64,000 bases of DNA, taken from NCBI RefSeq assembly GCF_005796105.1, contig NZ_VAUO01000002.1, positions 372,001-436,000 on the forward strand, in the 5' to 3' direction. Shown piece by piece: positions 53,505 to 63,930 of the stretch. The stretch is from Pseudomonas mosselii. GTDB taxonomy: Bacteria > Pseudomonadota > Gammaproteobacteria > Pseudomonadales > Pseudomonadaceae. The position numbers were made by a program, and so were the translations under genes. Position 1 is the stretch's first letter; each line of letters opens with the position of its first letter. Below the pieces are notes generated by a model. That model saw only the letters and a list, made by a program, of their open reading frames with translations. It made no database searches and was not told the DNA's origin.

Positions 53505-55994
53505 ATGACCCGTTCCCCCTTGCGCCGCCTCATCTTCGGCGCCCTGCGTCGCGTGCTGTACCTATGGGTGCGCTCCGAGACCATCAACCAGTCCTCGCTG
53601 ACGCTCAAGCTCGATCGCAGCCGCCCGGTGTTCTACGCCCTGCCCTCGCCTTCGCTCACCGATCTGGCTGTGATCGACCGCGAGTGCACCAAAGCAGGGC
53701 TGCCGCGCCCGGTATTGCCGGTGGCGGTTGGCCCCTTGCAGGAACCGGCGGCGTTCTTCTACCTCACCCCTGACCCCGATTGGCTCGGCCGCCACGACAA
53801 GCGTGGCGCGCCACCGACCCTACAGCGCCTGGTCGCCGCCATCACCCAACACGCCGAAGAGGATGCCCAGATCATCCCGGTCAGCGTGTTCTGGGGGCAG
53901 ACCCCAGCCAGCGAATCGAGCCCGTGGAAACTGCTGTTCGCCGACAGCTGGGCGGTCACCGGGCGCCTGCGCCGGCTGCTGAGCATCCTGATTCTCGGGC
54001 GCAAGACCCGCGTGCAGTTCTCAGCGCCGATTCACCTGCGCGAACTGGTCGATCACAACAAAGGCCATGAGCGCACGGTGCGCATGGCCCAGCGGGTCAT
54101 GCGGGTACACTTTCGCAATCTCAAGACCGCAGTTATCGGCCCGGATATTTCGCATCGGCGCAACCTGGTCAAGGGCCTGGTACACGACCCACTGGTGCGC
54201 CAGGCGATCAGCGACGAGGCCGAGCGCGAGAAGATCCCCTACGCCAAGGCCGAGGCCAAGGCGCTGCACTACGGCAACGAAATCGCCTCGGACTACACCT
54301 ACACCGCCATCCGCTTCCTCGAAGTGGTGCTCAGTTGGTTCTGGAACAAGATCTACGACGGCATCAAGGTCAACCACATCGAGCAGGTGCAGGGCATCGC
54401 CCCGGGCCACGAGGTCATCTACGTGCCCTGCCACCGCAGCCATATCGACTATCTGCTGCTGTCCTACCTGCTGTTTCGCAACGGCCTGACGCCGCCGCAC
54501 ATCGCCGCCGGCATCAACCTCAACATGCCGCTGATCGGCGGCCTGCTGCGGCGCGGTGGGGCGTTCTTCATGCGCCGCACCTTCAAGGGCAATCCGCTGT
54601 ATACGGCGGTGTTCAACGAGTACCTGCACACCCTGTTCACCAAGGGTTTCCCGGTGGAGTACTTCGTCGAAGGTGGCCGCTCGCGCACCGGGCGCATGCT
54701 CCAGCCGCGCCCCGGCATGCTGTCGATCACCCTGCGCAGCTTCCTGCGCTCCTCACGCACACCGATCGTCTTCGTACCGGTGTACATCGGCTACGAGCGG
54801 GTGCTCGAAGGCCGCACCTACCTCGGCGAACTACGCGGAGCGAGCAAGAAGAAAGAATCGATCTTCGACATCTTCAAGGTCATTGGCGCCCTCAAGCAGC
54901 GCTTCGGCCAGGTGTCGGTCAACTTCGGCGAGCCGATCCGGCTGAATGCTTTCCTCGATGAGCAGCAACCCGGCTGGCGCGAGCAGGACCTGGCGCCACA
55001 GTACCGCCCGGCCTGGCTCAACGACACCACCACACGCCTGGGCGAAACCGTGGCCCGCCACCTCAACGAGGCCGCTGCGGTCAACCCGGTCAACCTGGTG
55101 GCCCTGGCACTGTTGTCGACCAGCCGCCTGGCCCTCGACGAACGGGCCCTGAACCGGGTGCTGGACCTGTACCTGGCCCTGCTGCGCCAAGTGCCCTACT
55201 CACCGCACACCACCCTGCCCGAAGGCGACGGCCAGGCGCTGATCACGCATGTGCTGGGTATGGACCTGCTGGCCGAGCAGAAAGATGCGTTGGGGCGCAT
55301 CCTCTACCTGGACGAAGCCAACGCAGTCCTGATGACCTACTACCGCAACAACGTGCTGCATATCTTCGCCCTGCCGGGGCTGCTGGCGAGTTTCTTCCAG
55401 AGCAGCTCGCGCATGAGCCGCGAATTGGTCGGGCAATACGTACGTGCGCTGTATCCCTACTTGCAGGCCGAGCTGTTCCTGCGCTGGGCACCCGAGCAAC
55501 TGGACGAGGTGATCGACCAATGGCTCAACGCACTGGTCGAGCAGGGCCTGCTGCGCTTCGAGAACGGCGTGTACCTGCGCCCGGCGCCAAGCTCGCGGCA
55601 GTTCGTGCTGCTGACCCTGCTGGCCCGCACCATCACCCAGACCCTGCAACGCTTCTACATGGCCACCTCGCTGTTGCTCAACAGCGGCCAGCACACGCTG
55701 ACTGCCGAAGAGCTGGAGGAGCTGTGCGTGATGATGGCCCAGCGCCTGTCGATCCTGCATGGGCTCAACGCCCCGGAGTTCTTCGACAAGACCCTGTTCC
55801 GCCATTTCATCCAGACCTTGGTACGCGAAGGCGTGCTGCGCCCGGATGCTAGCGGCAAGCTCGGCCATCACGACAAGCTCGGCGAACTGGCCGAAGGTGT
55901 AGCCAAGCGCGTGCTGTCGGCCGAACTGCGTCTGTCGATCCGTCAGGTGGCGCTGCATCACGGCGAAACACCGGGGCCTTTGCCGGCAGAATGA
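53505..55994 (+). CDS. plsB: Glycerol-3-phosphate 1-O-acyltransferase PlsB
   Basis: An 829-residue inner-membrane enzyme that adds the first acyl chain in phospholipid synthesis. The acyltransferase domain near residues 300-490 has motif [16 protein letters not shown] (H-x4-D), motif [22 protein letters not shown], motif [17 protein letters not shown], and motif [18 protein letters not shown]. The length matches the long PlsB type, not the short PlsY. It stands alone between a cold-shock gene and a lipoprotein gene. Confidence 0.97.
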   Translation: MTRSPLRRLIFGALRRVLYLWVRSETINQSSLTLKLDRSRPVFYALPSPSLTDLAVIDRECTKAGLPRPVLPVAVGPLQEPAAFFYLTPDPDWLGRHDKRGAPPTLQRLVAAITQHAEEDAQIIPVSVFWGQTPASESSPWKLLFADSWAVTGRLRRLLSILILGRKTRVQFSAPIHLRELVDHNKGHERTVRMAQRVMRVHFRNLKTAVIGPDISHRRNLVKGLVHDPLVRQAISDEAEREKIPYAKAEAKALHYGNEIASDYTYTAIRFLEVVLSWFWNKIYDGIKVNHIEQVQGIAPGHEVIYVPCHRSHIDYLLLSYLLFRNGLTPPHIAAGINLNMPLIGGLLRRGGAFFMRRTFKGNPLYTAVFNEYLHTLFTKGFPVEYFVEGGRSRTGRMLQPRPGMLSITLRSFLRSSRTPIVFVPVYIGYERVLEGRTYLGELRGASKKKESIFDIFKVIGALKQRFGQVSVNFGEPIRLNAFLDEQQPGWREQDLAPQYRPAWLNDTTTRLGETVARHLNEAAAVNPVNLVALALLSTSRLALDERALNRVLDLYLALLRQVPYSPHTTLPEGDGQALITHVLGMDLLAEQKDALGRILYLDEANAVLMTYYRNNVLHIFALPGLLASFFQSSSRMSRELVGQYVRALYPYLQAELFLRWAPEQLDEVIDQWLNALVEQGLLRFENGVYLRPAPSSRQFVLLTLLARTITQTLQRFYMATSLLLNSGQHTLTAEELEELCVMMAQRLSILHGLNAPEFFDKTLFRHFIQTLVREGVLRPDASGKLGHHDKLGELAEGVAKRVLSAELRLSIRQVALHHGETPGPLPAE

Positions 55995-56134
55995 CGGTTC
56001 GCCGGGGTACGGCGCATCGGCGCATTGCCGACGCAGACGGCATCCGCTTCCCGCGTAGGGCCGCACATCCGGCGAAAATCCGCTAAAGTCCGAGGGGTTG
56101 GCCACAAGCCAACCCCTTGTGCACCGGAGATTCC

Positions 56135-56533
56135 ATGAAAAAACTCTTTAGCCTGTGCTGCGCCACCCTGCTCGCGGCCTGCTCCACCCCTACGCCTACG
56201 CCTCACGCCAGCCTCGATGGCGAAGTCTTCTACCTGCAGCGCATCGCCCTGCCGCCGTCCGCCACCTTGAGCGTGAGCCTGCAGGACGTATCGCTGATGG
56301 ATGCCCCGGCAGTGACCCTGGCCAGCCAGACAGGCCCGGTAAAAGGCAACGTGCCGCTGCCGTTCCACCTCACGTACGATCCAGCCCAGGTCAAGCCCGG
56401 CCACCGCTACGCGCTGAGCGCGCGCATCACGCTGGACGGCCAGCTACTGTTCATCAACACCGAGCAGCACGGCGTGGCACTCGACGGTAACGACCCGCAG
56501 CCGCTGCGGATCAAAGTCGATCCGGCTCGCTGA
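56135..56533 (+). CDS. YbaY/YscW-type small lipoprotein
   Basis: A 132-residue predicted lipoprotein. The signal is MKKLFSLCCATLLAAC with the lipid cysteine at 16; serine follows, so the outer membrane is the likely site. The mature part is a small beta-sandwich with GEVFYLQRIALPPSATLSV and FHLTYDPAQVKPGHRYALSA, as in YbaY and the YscW pilotin-like family. Its role is unknown. No secretion genes are nearby. The ATG at 56135 follows CCGGAG. It precedes the DUF4197 gene by 32 bases, so both may be co-transcribed. Confidence 0.85.
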   Translation: MKKLFSLCCATLLAACSTPTPTPHASLDGEVFYLQRIALPPSATLSVSLQDVSLMDAPAVTLASQTGPVKGNVPLPFHLTYDPAQVKPGHRYALSARITLDGQLLFINTEQHGVALDGNDPQPLRIKVDPAR

Positions 56534-56565
56534 ACCCGCTCCATTTTGCCCATAAGGAAATCCCC

Positions 56566-57255
56566 ATGCTTCGCACCTCCCTGCGCTTCACCACCCTATG
56601 CGCCGGCCTGCTGCTGTCGGCCAGCGCCCTGGCCCTGTCGCTCAGCGACCTGTCCCAAGGCGATGCCTCCACGGGCCTTAAAGATGCCCTCACCCAAGGC
56701 GCGCAGGTTGCCGTCAAGCAACTGAGCACCCCAGGCGGCTTCAGCAACAACCCCGATGTGCGCATCGAGTTGCCAGGTAAACTGGGCAAGGCAGCCAAGG
56801 CCATGAAGATGTTCGGCAAGGGCGACCAGGTCGAAGCACTGGAAGCCAGCATGAACAAGGCGGCCGAGGCGGCCGTACCGCAGGCCCAGGCCATTCTGGT
56901 GGATGCGGTGAAGAAGATGACCGTGACCGATGCCAAGGGCATCCTCAGCGGCGGCAATGACTCCGCCACCCAATACCTGAACAAGAGCAGTCGCGAAGAG
57001 ATCCGCGCCAAGTTCCTGCCGATCGTCAAGCAAGCCACCGACCAGGTGGGCCTGGCCAAGCAGTACAACAACTTCGCCGGCCAAGCCGCAGGCCTGGGCG
57101 TGATCGACGCCAAGAGCGCCAACATCGAAAGCTACGTGACCGAAAAAGCCCTGGATGGCCTGTTCGAGATGATCGCCAAGCAGGAAGAAAGCATTCGCAA
57201 GAACCCAGCACAGGCAGCGACCAGCCTGGCCAAGAAGGTGTTCGGCGCGCTTTGA
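56566..57255 (+). CDS. DUF4197 secreted protein
   Basis: A 229-residue predicted periplasmic protein. A signal peptide covers about residues 1-24 (MLRTSLRFTTLCAGLLLSASA, then LALSLSDLSQGD). The mature part is alpha-helical, with GLKDALTQGAQVAVKQL near 36-53, DAKGILSGGNDSATQYL near 125-141 and a C-terminal GLFEMIAKQEESIRKNPA. These are the features of DUF4197, whose function is unknown. It lies after the lipoprotein gene and converges on the RND pump. Confidence 0.88.
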   Translation: MLRTSLRFTTLCAGLLLSASALALSLSDLSQGDASTGLKDALTQGAQVAVKQLSTPGGFSNNPDVRIELPGKLGKAAKAMKMFGKGDQVEALEASMNKAAEAAVPQAQAILVDAVKKMTVTDAKGILSGGNDSATQYLNKSSREEIRAKFLPIVKQATDQVGLAKQYNNFAGQAAGLGVIDAKSANIESYVTEKALDGLFEMIAKQEESIRKNPAQAATSLAKKVFGAL

Positions 57256-57261
57256 AGCGCG

Positions 57262-57322
57262 CAGCTGCAAGTGGTGAGCTGCAAGAAAAAGCGGGCCGTC
57301 ACTGGCCCGCTATGTTGCAGCT
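57262..57322. repeat. AGCTGCAAG-family repeat enclosing a terminator
   Basis: AGCTGCAA (57277-57284) and TTGCAGCT (57315-57322) flank the terminator hairpin at 57286-57311, and another AGCTGCAAG copy starts near 57263. It lies between convergent genes, as do other members of this family. Confidence 0.65.
57286..57311 (-). terminator. Terminator of the RND efflux operon
   Basis: AGCGGGCC (57290-57297) and GGCCCGCT (57304-57311) form an eight-pair stem with a six-base loop; on the minus strand T5 follows (57290-57286). It lies 24 bases after the RND permease stop. Confidence 0.8.
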
Positions 57323-57334
57323 TGACACTCGTCG

Positions 57335-60300
57335 CTAGCGACTGCTCTTGACCCTGAACCACGCCGCATACAGCGCCGGCAGGAACAGCAGCGTCAGCAC
57401 TGTGGCGACGATCAAGCCGCCCATGATCGCCACCGCCATCGGCCCATAGAACACGCTGCGCGACAGCGGAATCATCGCCAGCACCGCCGCCAGGGCAGTC
57501 AGCACGATCGGCCGGAAACGTCGCACGGTGGCTTCGATGATTGCCTCCCAACGGCTCAACCCTGCGGCGATATCCTGCTCGATCTGGTCCACCAGAATCA
57601 CCGAGTTACGCATGATCATGCCCGCCAAGGCGATCGTCCCAAGCATGGCGACGAAACCGAACGGCTGGCGGAACACCAGCAGGAACAAGGTGACGCCGAT
57701 CAACCCCAGGGGTGCAGTGAGGAACACCATGAACATTCGCGAGAAACTGCGCAGCTGGATCATCAGCAAGCTCAGCACCACCACGATGAACAACGGGATA
57801 CCTGCGTTCACCGAGCGCTGGCCGCGTTCGGCGTCCTCGACCGTACCGCCCACCTCCAGCAGATAGCCATCCGGCAACTTGGCCTTGATCTGCTGCAAGG
57901 ACGGCAGGATCTGTTGAGTCAGCGTGGCCGGCTGTTCCTTGCCATAGATATCGGCGCGCACGGTGACCGTTGGCAGGCGGTTGCGGTGCCAGATCACCCC
58001 CTCTTCGAAACCGTACTCCAACGTCGCCACCTGACTCAGCGCCACACTCTGGCCGTTGTCGGTAGGCAAAGCCAGGCTGCCCAGGTTGCCCAGCGCGCGG
58101 CGCTCCTCAGGGGTGCCGCGCAGAAGGATCTCGATCAGCTCGTTATCTTCGCGGTACTGGCTGACATGGCTGCCGGTCAGGGAACTCTGCAGGAAGCTCG
58201 ACAGGTGCGCTGTACTCACCCCCAACGCACGGGCGCGGTCCTGGTCGATGTTCAGGTACACCATTTTGCTCGGCTCTTCCCAGTCCAGGTGCACGTTCAC
58301 CACATGCGGGTTCTCGCGCACCTTGGCCGCCACCTCGCGAGCCAGAGCACGCACGTTGTCGATGTGCTCGCCGGTGACGCGGAACTGCACCGGATAGCCC
58401 ACGGGCGGTCCGTTTTCCAGACGCGTGACACGCGCACGCAGGTCAGGGAACTGCTCGTCGAGGGTCGCGATCAACCAACTGCGCAGGCGCTCGCGCGCCT
58501 CCAACGATTGGGCCAGTACCACGAACTGGGCGAAGCTCGCTGCGGGCAGTTGCTGATCCAACGGCAGGTAGAAGCGTGGCGAACCCGTGCCGACATAGGC
58601 CACGTAGTTTTCGATACCTTCCTGCTGCTTGAGCAGCGCTTCGAGTTGCTGAACACGCTCGGTGGTGTGGCTCAACGAGGCACCTTCGGCCAGCTTGAGG
58701 TCAACCATAAGTTCCGGGCGCCCGGAAGCCGGGAAGAACTGCTGCGGCACGAAACGAAACAGCACGATGCTGCCAACGAAGACCGCGATGGTCAGCACAA
58801 TCACCGTCTTGCGCCGCCGCACGCACCAGGCCACCAGCCGCCGCACGCGCTGGTAGAACGGCGTGGCGTATGGGTCGGGGGCCTGCCCGTCGTGGCCATG
58901 GCGCGCCGCGTGAAGCTTGGCCAGGTCCGGTAGCAGGCGCTCGCCCAGGTACGGCACGAACAACACCGCCGCGACCCACGAGGTCAGCAAGGCGATGGTC
59001 ACCACCTGGAAGATCGAGCGGGTGTATTCGCCCGTGCCGGAGGCGGCCGTGGCGATTGGCAGGAAACCCGCGGCGGTGATCAACGTGCCGGTGAGCATCG
59101 GGAATGCGGTGCTCGACCAGGCATAGCTGGCCGCCTTGAGCCGGTCGTAGCCCTGTTCCATCTTGATCGCCATCATCTCCACGGCGATGATCGCATCGTC
59201 CACCAGCAACCCCAAAGCCAGCACCAGGGCCCCCAGCGAGATCTTGTGCAGGCCGATACCGAAGTAGTGCATCAGGGCGAAGGTCATGGCCAGCACCAGC
59301 GGAATCGCCAAGGCGACCACCAACCCGGTGCGCACACCCAGCGAGAAGAAGCTCACCAGCAACACGATGGCCAGTGCCTCGACCAGCACCTGGACGAACT
59401 CGCCAACCCCGGCTTTGACCGCCGCCGGCTGATCGGACACCTTGCGCAACTGCATGCCTGCCGGCAGGCCCTGCGCTAGGCGGGCGAACTCGCCCTCCAG
59501 GGCATTGCCCAACTCGAGGATGTCACCGCCGTCCTTCATCGACACGGCAAGGCCGATGGCGTCCTCGCCCATAAAGCGCATACGCGGCGCGGGTGGGTCG
59601 TTGAAGCCGCGCTGGACCTCGGCGACATCGCCGATACGGAACGTGCGGTCACCCACCCGAATCGGGAACTGGCGGATCTGCTCGACGCTGTCGAAACGCC
59701 CGCTCACCCGCAACTGCAAGCGCTCGTTGGGGGTTTCGAAGAAGCCTGCGGTGCTCACCGCGTTCTGGTCACGCAGCGCTTGCTGCACCGACGCCAGCGG
59801 CACGCCGAGGGTGGCCAGCTTGGTATTGGACAGCTCGATCCAGATCTTCTCGTCCTGTAGCCCCACCAACTCGACCTTGCCTACATCCTTGACCCGTTGC
59901 AGTTGGACCTGGATGCGATCGGCATAGTCCTTGAGAACCGCGTAGTCGAAACCAGGGCCGGTCAATGCGTAGATGTTACCGAAGGTGGTCCCGAACTCAT
60001 CGTTGAAGAATGGGCCCTGCACTTCGGGCGGCAGGGTGTGCTTGATGTCCGCGACCTTCTTGCGGATCTGGTACCACAACTGCGGAATATCCTTGGAATG
60101 CAGCGAGTCGCGCGCCATGAACGTGACCTGCGACTCGCCGGGGCGCGAGAACGACACGATCCTCTCGTACTCGCCGGTCTCCATGAGTTTCTTCTCAATG
60201 CGCTCGGTAACCTGGCGCGAGACTTCTTCGGCGGTGGCACCCGGCCACAGGGTACGCACGACCATGGCCTTGAAGGTGAACGGAGGATCTTCGCTCTGGC

Positions 60301-60403
60301 CCAGCTTGGTGTAGGACACAGCGCCAATCGCCGCCAGCAGGATCATCAGGAACAACACGATCTGACGATTGCGCAGCGCCCAGGCGGAAAGGTTGAAACC
60401 CAT
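57335..60403 (-). CDS. RND efflux permease (HAE-1 type)
   Basis: A 1022-residue inner-membrane pump that uses the proton gradient to expel compounds. The twelve-segment plan with two large periplasmic loops is visible. The proton relay aspartates are D402 and D403 in GLLVDDAIIAVEMM. The start MGFNLSAWALRNRQIVLFLM and the tail match the AcrB/TriC-like group more than heavy-metal pumps. Its partner adaptor starts upstream with six bases between. No outer-membrane channel gene is present, so it must borrow one, such as an OprM or TolC type. Substrates are unknown. Confidence 0.92.
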   Translation of the reverse strand: MGFNLSAWALRNRQIVLFLMILLAAIGAVSYTKLGQSEDPPFTFKAMVVRTLWPGATAEEVSRQVTERIEKKLMETGEYERIVSFSRPGESQVTFMARDSLHSKDIPQLWYQIRKKVADIKHTLPPEVQGPFFNDEFGTTFGNIYALTGPGFDYAVLKDYADRIQVQLQRVKDVGKVELVGLQDEKIWIELSNTKLATLGVPLASVQQALRDQNAVSTAGFFETPNERLQLRVSGRFDSVEQIRQFPIRVGDRTFRIGDVAEVQRGFNDPPAPRMRFMGEDAIGLAVSMKDGGDILELGNALEGEFARLAQGLPAGMQLRKVSDQPAAVKAGVGEFVQVLVEALAIVLLVSFFSLGVRTGLVVALAIPLVLAMTFALMHYFGIGLHKISLGALVLALGLLVDDAIIAVEMMAIKMEQGYDRLKAASYAWSSTAFPMLTGTLITAAGFLPIATAASGTGEYTRSIFQVVTIALLTSWVAAVLFVPYLGERLLPDLAKLHAARHGHDGQAPDPYATPFYQRVRRLVAWCVRRRKTVIVLTIAVFVGSIVLFRFVPQQFFPASGRPELMVDLKLAEGASLSHTTERVQQLEALLKQQEGIENYVAYVGTGSPRFYLPLDQQLPAASFAQFVVLAQSLEARERLRSWLIATLDEQFPDLRARVTRLENGPPVGYPVQFRVTGEHIDNVRALAREVAAKVRENPHVVNVHLDWEEPSKMVYLNIDQDRARALGVSTAHLSSFLQSSLTGSHVSQYREDNELIEILLRGTPEERRALGNLGSLALPTDNGQSVALSQVATLEYGFEEGVIWHRNRLPTVTVRADIYGKEQPATLTQQILPSLQQIKAKLPDGYLLEVGGTVEDAERGQRSVNAGIPLFIVVVLSLLMIQLRSFSRMFMVFLTAPLGLIGVTLFLLVFRQPFGFVAMLGTIALAGMIMRNSVILVDQIEQDIAAGLSRWEAIIEATVRRFRPIVLTALAAVLAMIPLSRSVFYGPMAVAIMGGLIVATVLTLLFLPALYAAWFRVKSSR

Positions 60404-60409
60404 GCTGAC

Positions 60410-61504
60410 TTACTCCTTGGTCGCCAGGTTCACGTTGCGGTTGTTGCGGTCCACTGGACGGACCTGCTGGCCTTCGCGCAGCACATGGCCGCCGGCAGCG
60501 ACCACCCAGTCGCCGGCCTGCAAGCCTTCGAGCACCGGCACGCTGTCGGCCCCATACGCGCCCAGGCGCACGGGCGCGCGCTGCAAACGGTTATCCTGGC
60601 CCACCCGCCACACATAGGTCTGCCCTGCCTCGGCACTGACCGCCGAAAGCGGCACCGCCAGCGGCGCCTGCTCGGCATGTGCAATGAACACCCGCGCACT
60701 CTGGCCCAGCTCGGCAGGTGCGACGCCGTTGAAGGCGATGCGTGCAGCGAACGTGCGCGAGCGAGGATCCGCCGCTGGCGACAACTCGCGGATGCGCGCC
60801 TCGAAACGTTCATTGGGGTGCGACCACAGCTCGACGCTGACCGCCTGCCCCACCGAGAAACGGGCGAACTGCTGTTCAGGCAAGCCAATCAGTACCTCAC
60901 GCTCGCCGTCAGCCGCCAAGGTGAAAACCGTCTGCCCCGCAGCCACCACCTGGCCCACTTCCACTTGGCGCTTGGCGATCACACCGGCCTGTGGCGCGCG
61001 TAACACCGTGTACTCGGTCTGGTTACCTGCCACGTCAAGCTCGGCCTTGGCCTGCTTGAGGCGGGCCTGACCTGCGCGGTAGAGGTTTTCGGCATTGTCG
61101 AACTGCGAATGGCTGACCATCCCACGCTCCAGCAGCTTCTGGTAGCGGTCACGCTCGGCACGCACCAGTGCAAGGTTCGCCTCGGCGGCGGCTACTTGCG
61201 CATGGCTGGCCTCACGTTGCAGGCGTACGTCTTGCGGATCGAGTTCGGCCAACGGCTGGTCAGCCTTGACCCGCTGCCCCTCTTCAACCAGGCGCTTGCT
61301 GACCTTGCCGGCGATGCGAAACGCCAGCTCAGGCTCGAAGCGCGCGCGGACTTCGCCAGGGTAGCTGTCGGCAGACGCCCCCGTTGGCTGAGGCTGGATC
61401 ACCAGCGCTGGACGCGGCGCGGCCGGGGGCGCGGCCTCCTGGCCGCAGGCGGTGAGCAGTAAGAGGGCAGCAGGCAGGGCGAACGACAATGCACGACGCA
61501 ACAT
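60410..61504 (-). CDS. RND efflux periplasmic adaptor lipoprotein
   Basis: A 364-residue membrane-fusion protein that bridges the pump and the outer-membrane channel. The signal ends LLLLTAC with the lipid cysteine at 20. The lipoyl halves are near residues 50-90 and 165-205 (LRAPQAGVIAKRQVEVGQVV), separated by a coiled-coil hairpin (about 95-160). Beta-barrel and membrane-proximal domains follow. The signature FRIAGKVSKRLVEEGQ is usual in HlyD/AcrA adaptors. It leads the operon and diverges from the TetR gene. Confidence 0.92.
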   Translation of the reverse strand: MLRRALSFALPAALLLLTACGQEAAPPAAPRPALVIQPQPTGASADSYPGEVRARFEPELAFRIAGKVSKRLVEEGQRVKADQPLAELDPQDVRLQREASHAQVAAAEANLALVRAERDRYQKLLERGMVSHSQFDNAENLYRAGQARLKQAKAELDVAGNQTEYTVLRAPQAGVIAKRQVEVGQVVAAGQTVFTLAADGEREVLIGLPEQQFARFSVGQAVSVELWSHPNERFEARIRELSPAADPRSRTFAARIAFNGVAPAELGQSARVFIAHAEQAPLAVPLSAVSAEAGQTYVWRVGQDNRLQRAPVRLGAYGADSVPVLEGLQAGDWVVAAGGHVLREGQQVRPVDRNNRNVNLATKE

Positions 61505-61540
61505 GATGGAAAACCTTCGGCAGAGGACGCAGCTAATATT

Positions 61541-61556
61541 TATACTGGCGAGTATA
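61541..61556. promoter_or_regulatory. Palindromic operator between adaptor and TetR genes
   Basis: TATACT-GGCG-AGTATA is a perfect 16-base dyad, 37 bases upstream of the adaptor ATG and in an AT-rich stretch that also carries TATAAA on the minus strand. It is the best candidate for the TetR binding site, overlapping the pump promoter. Confidence 0.65.
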
Positions 61557-61686
61557 CTAAATCAGCCAAACGTCTCCGGGAAGCGGTTGCCGAGAGAAAA
61601 ACCAGATTAACGTTGCAACGCATGCTGGCCCCGGATCGCTCTCGACCCGGTAAGATGGCGCACTTTCACCCACGATACGGTTCCCC

Positions 61687-62316
61687 ATGTCCAATGACGC
61701 ACCCATCGGCCCAGGCCGGCCAAAGGACCTGGCCAAACGCGAGGCCATCCTCGAGGCCGCCAAGGCGCTGTTCCTGAGCCTTGGCTATGCCAACACCAGC
61801 ATGGATGCGGTCGCTGCGGCGGCAGGTGTTTCGAAACTGACGGTCTACAGTCACTTCACCGACAAACAGACACTGTTCTGCGCAGCAGTCATGGCGACCT
61901 GCCAGATGCAACTGCCGGATCTGCTTTTCGAGTACCCCGAAGGTGCGCCGGTGGAAGACGTGCTGTTGACCATCGCGCGGGGCTTTCAGGCGCTTATCAG
62001 CAGTGACGAGGCGGTCAAGCTCAGTCGCCTGATCATTGCCCAGGGCAGCCTCGATCCAAGCTTTGGCGAGTATTTCTACGAGGCCGGGCCCAAGCGGGTG
62101 TTGGCGGGCATGGAGGCGCTGCTGCGCGGGGCCCACGAACGCGGCCTGCTGTGCATCGACAACCCGCTGCATGCGGCGGAGCATTTCTTCTGCCTGGTCA
62201 AGGGAGCACCGGATTATCGCTTGCTGCTGGGGTGTGCGGGGCCGCTGCAAGGCGAGGCGGCCGAGGCCCATGTGCGCGAGGTGGTGGGGATATTCTTGCG
62301 CGCCTTCCAAGCTTGA
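61687..62316 (+). CDS. TetR-family regulator of the RND pump
   Basis: A 209-residue repressor. The N-terminal helix-turn-helix covers about residues 15-60 (AILEAAKALFLSLGYANTSM and AAAAGVSKLTVYSHFTDKQT). The C-terminal ligand domain resembles the AcrR/TetR_C type with FCLVKGAPDYRLLLGC. It diverges from the adaptor-pump operon, and a palindrome lies between, so repression of the pump is likely. The inducer is unknown. Two REP arms follow it. Confidence 0.92.
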   Translation: MSNDAPIGPGRPKDLAKREAILEAAKALFLSLGYANTSMDAVAAAAGVSKLTVYSHFTDKQTLFCAAVMATCQMQLPDLLFEYPEGAPVEDVLLTIARGFQALISSDEAVKLSRLIIAQGSLDPSFGEYFYEAGPKRVLAGMEALLRGAHERGLLCIDNPLHAAEHFFCLVKGAPDYRLLLGCAGPLQGEAAEAHVREVVGIFLRAFQA

Positions 62317-62351
62317 AAACAATGCCTTGAATCAGCCGCAAGATGGCACGT

Positions 62352-62428
62352 ATCGCGGCACGAGGCCGCGCCTACGGGTGCAGCGCAGGATTCAGGCTTG
62401 GCGCAATCCTGCGGGAGCGGGTTTACCC
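62352..62428. repeat. Pair of REP-like elements between TetR gene and rsmJ
   Basis: TCGCGGCACGAGGCCGCGCC starts at 62353 and resembles the arm at 16329. CCTGCGGGAGCGGGTTTACC (62408-62427) is the second REP type and runs to two bases before the rsmJ stop. The two copies have diverged, so the fold is less perfect than at 16329. Confidence 0.65.
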
Positions 62429-62429
62429 T

Positions 62430-63233
<804 letters not shown>

Positions 63234-63307
63234 TTAATGAACGCCCGGCCACGGCCGATACAGCGAATATCCCGCTATTCTGCCAGAGCACAACGCGCGC
63301 GACTGCC

Positions 63308-63928
63308 ATGACAGATACTCTTCCCATCGGCTTGACCTACCTGTCGCCTGTCGGCAACTACGGTCGGCAGAATACCCAGGCATTGGGTGGCGTCAGCCAC
63401 CTGTGGCAGGATTTCTTCGCCCGCGCGATGGCCGACCAGCAAGCGCTGGAGGTCGACAGTGTCAGCCAGGCACTGGTGCAGTACGACCAGCAAAGCGGCG
63501 AACCCATCGGCGGTGCCAAGGCCCTCGCACTGATCGAAATTCAACGTGCCCTGCCGGTGCAGGACACCATCGTGGCGCCGCCCGAGCCGCTGTTCCTGCC
63601 CAAGGCCGAACTCGAAGCCAAGCTGTTGCCACCGGCCCCCGAGCCTTTCAGCGCCGCTGAGCTGATCGACCAACAGCGCCAGCTCGACCTGAACAACAGC
63701 TGGTTGCGCCCGGTGGTGATGAGCCAAGGCCAGCCTGCCGGCGAACCGGGTCCAGGTCCATCGCCGCGCCCGCTGTTCCTGCCAATCGCCGAACTGGAGC
63801 GCAACCTGCTGGATCCGGCGCCCGAGCCGTTCGACCAAACCACCCTTGAGCAACAGCAGCAGGCGCTGGAGTTCGACACCCACTGGGCACGCCCGGTGGT
63901 GCTGAACAACGTGCGCATGCACGCCTGA
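63308..63928 (+). CDS. Unknown proline- and leucine-rich protein with two internal repeats
   Basis: A 206-residue protein I do not recognise. It has no signal peptide or membrane segment. An N-terminal part (about 1-88: GLTYLSPVGNYGRQNTQ and LWQDFFARAMADQQALEV) is followed by two copies of a unit of about 52 residues. The first (about 92-143) has EPLFLPKAELEAKLLPPAPE and SWLRPVVM; the second (about 153-204) has RPLFLPIAELERNLLDPAPE and HWARPVVL. The repeats suggest a binding protein or structural module. It ends two bases before the stop of a convergent gene. Codon use fits the chromosome. Confidence 0.82.
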   Translation: MTDTLPIGLTYLSPVGNYGRQNTQALGGVSHLWQDFFARAMADQQALEVDSVSQALVQYDQQSGEPIGGAKALALIEIQRALPVQDTIVAPPEPLFLPKAELEAKLLPPAPEPFSAAELIDQQRQLDLNNSWLRPVVMSQGQPAGEPGPGPSPRPLFLPIAELERNLLDPAPEPFDQTTLEQQQQALEFDTHWARPVVLNNVRMHA

Positions 63929-63930
63929 GG

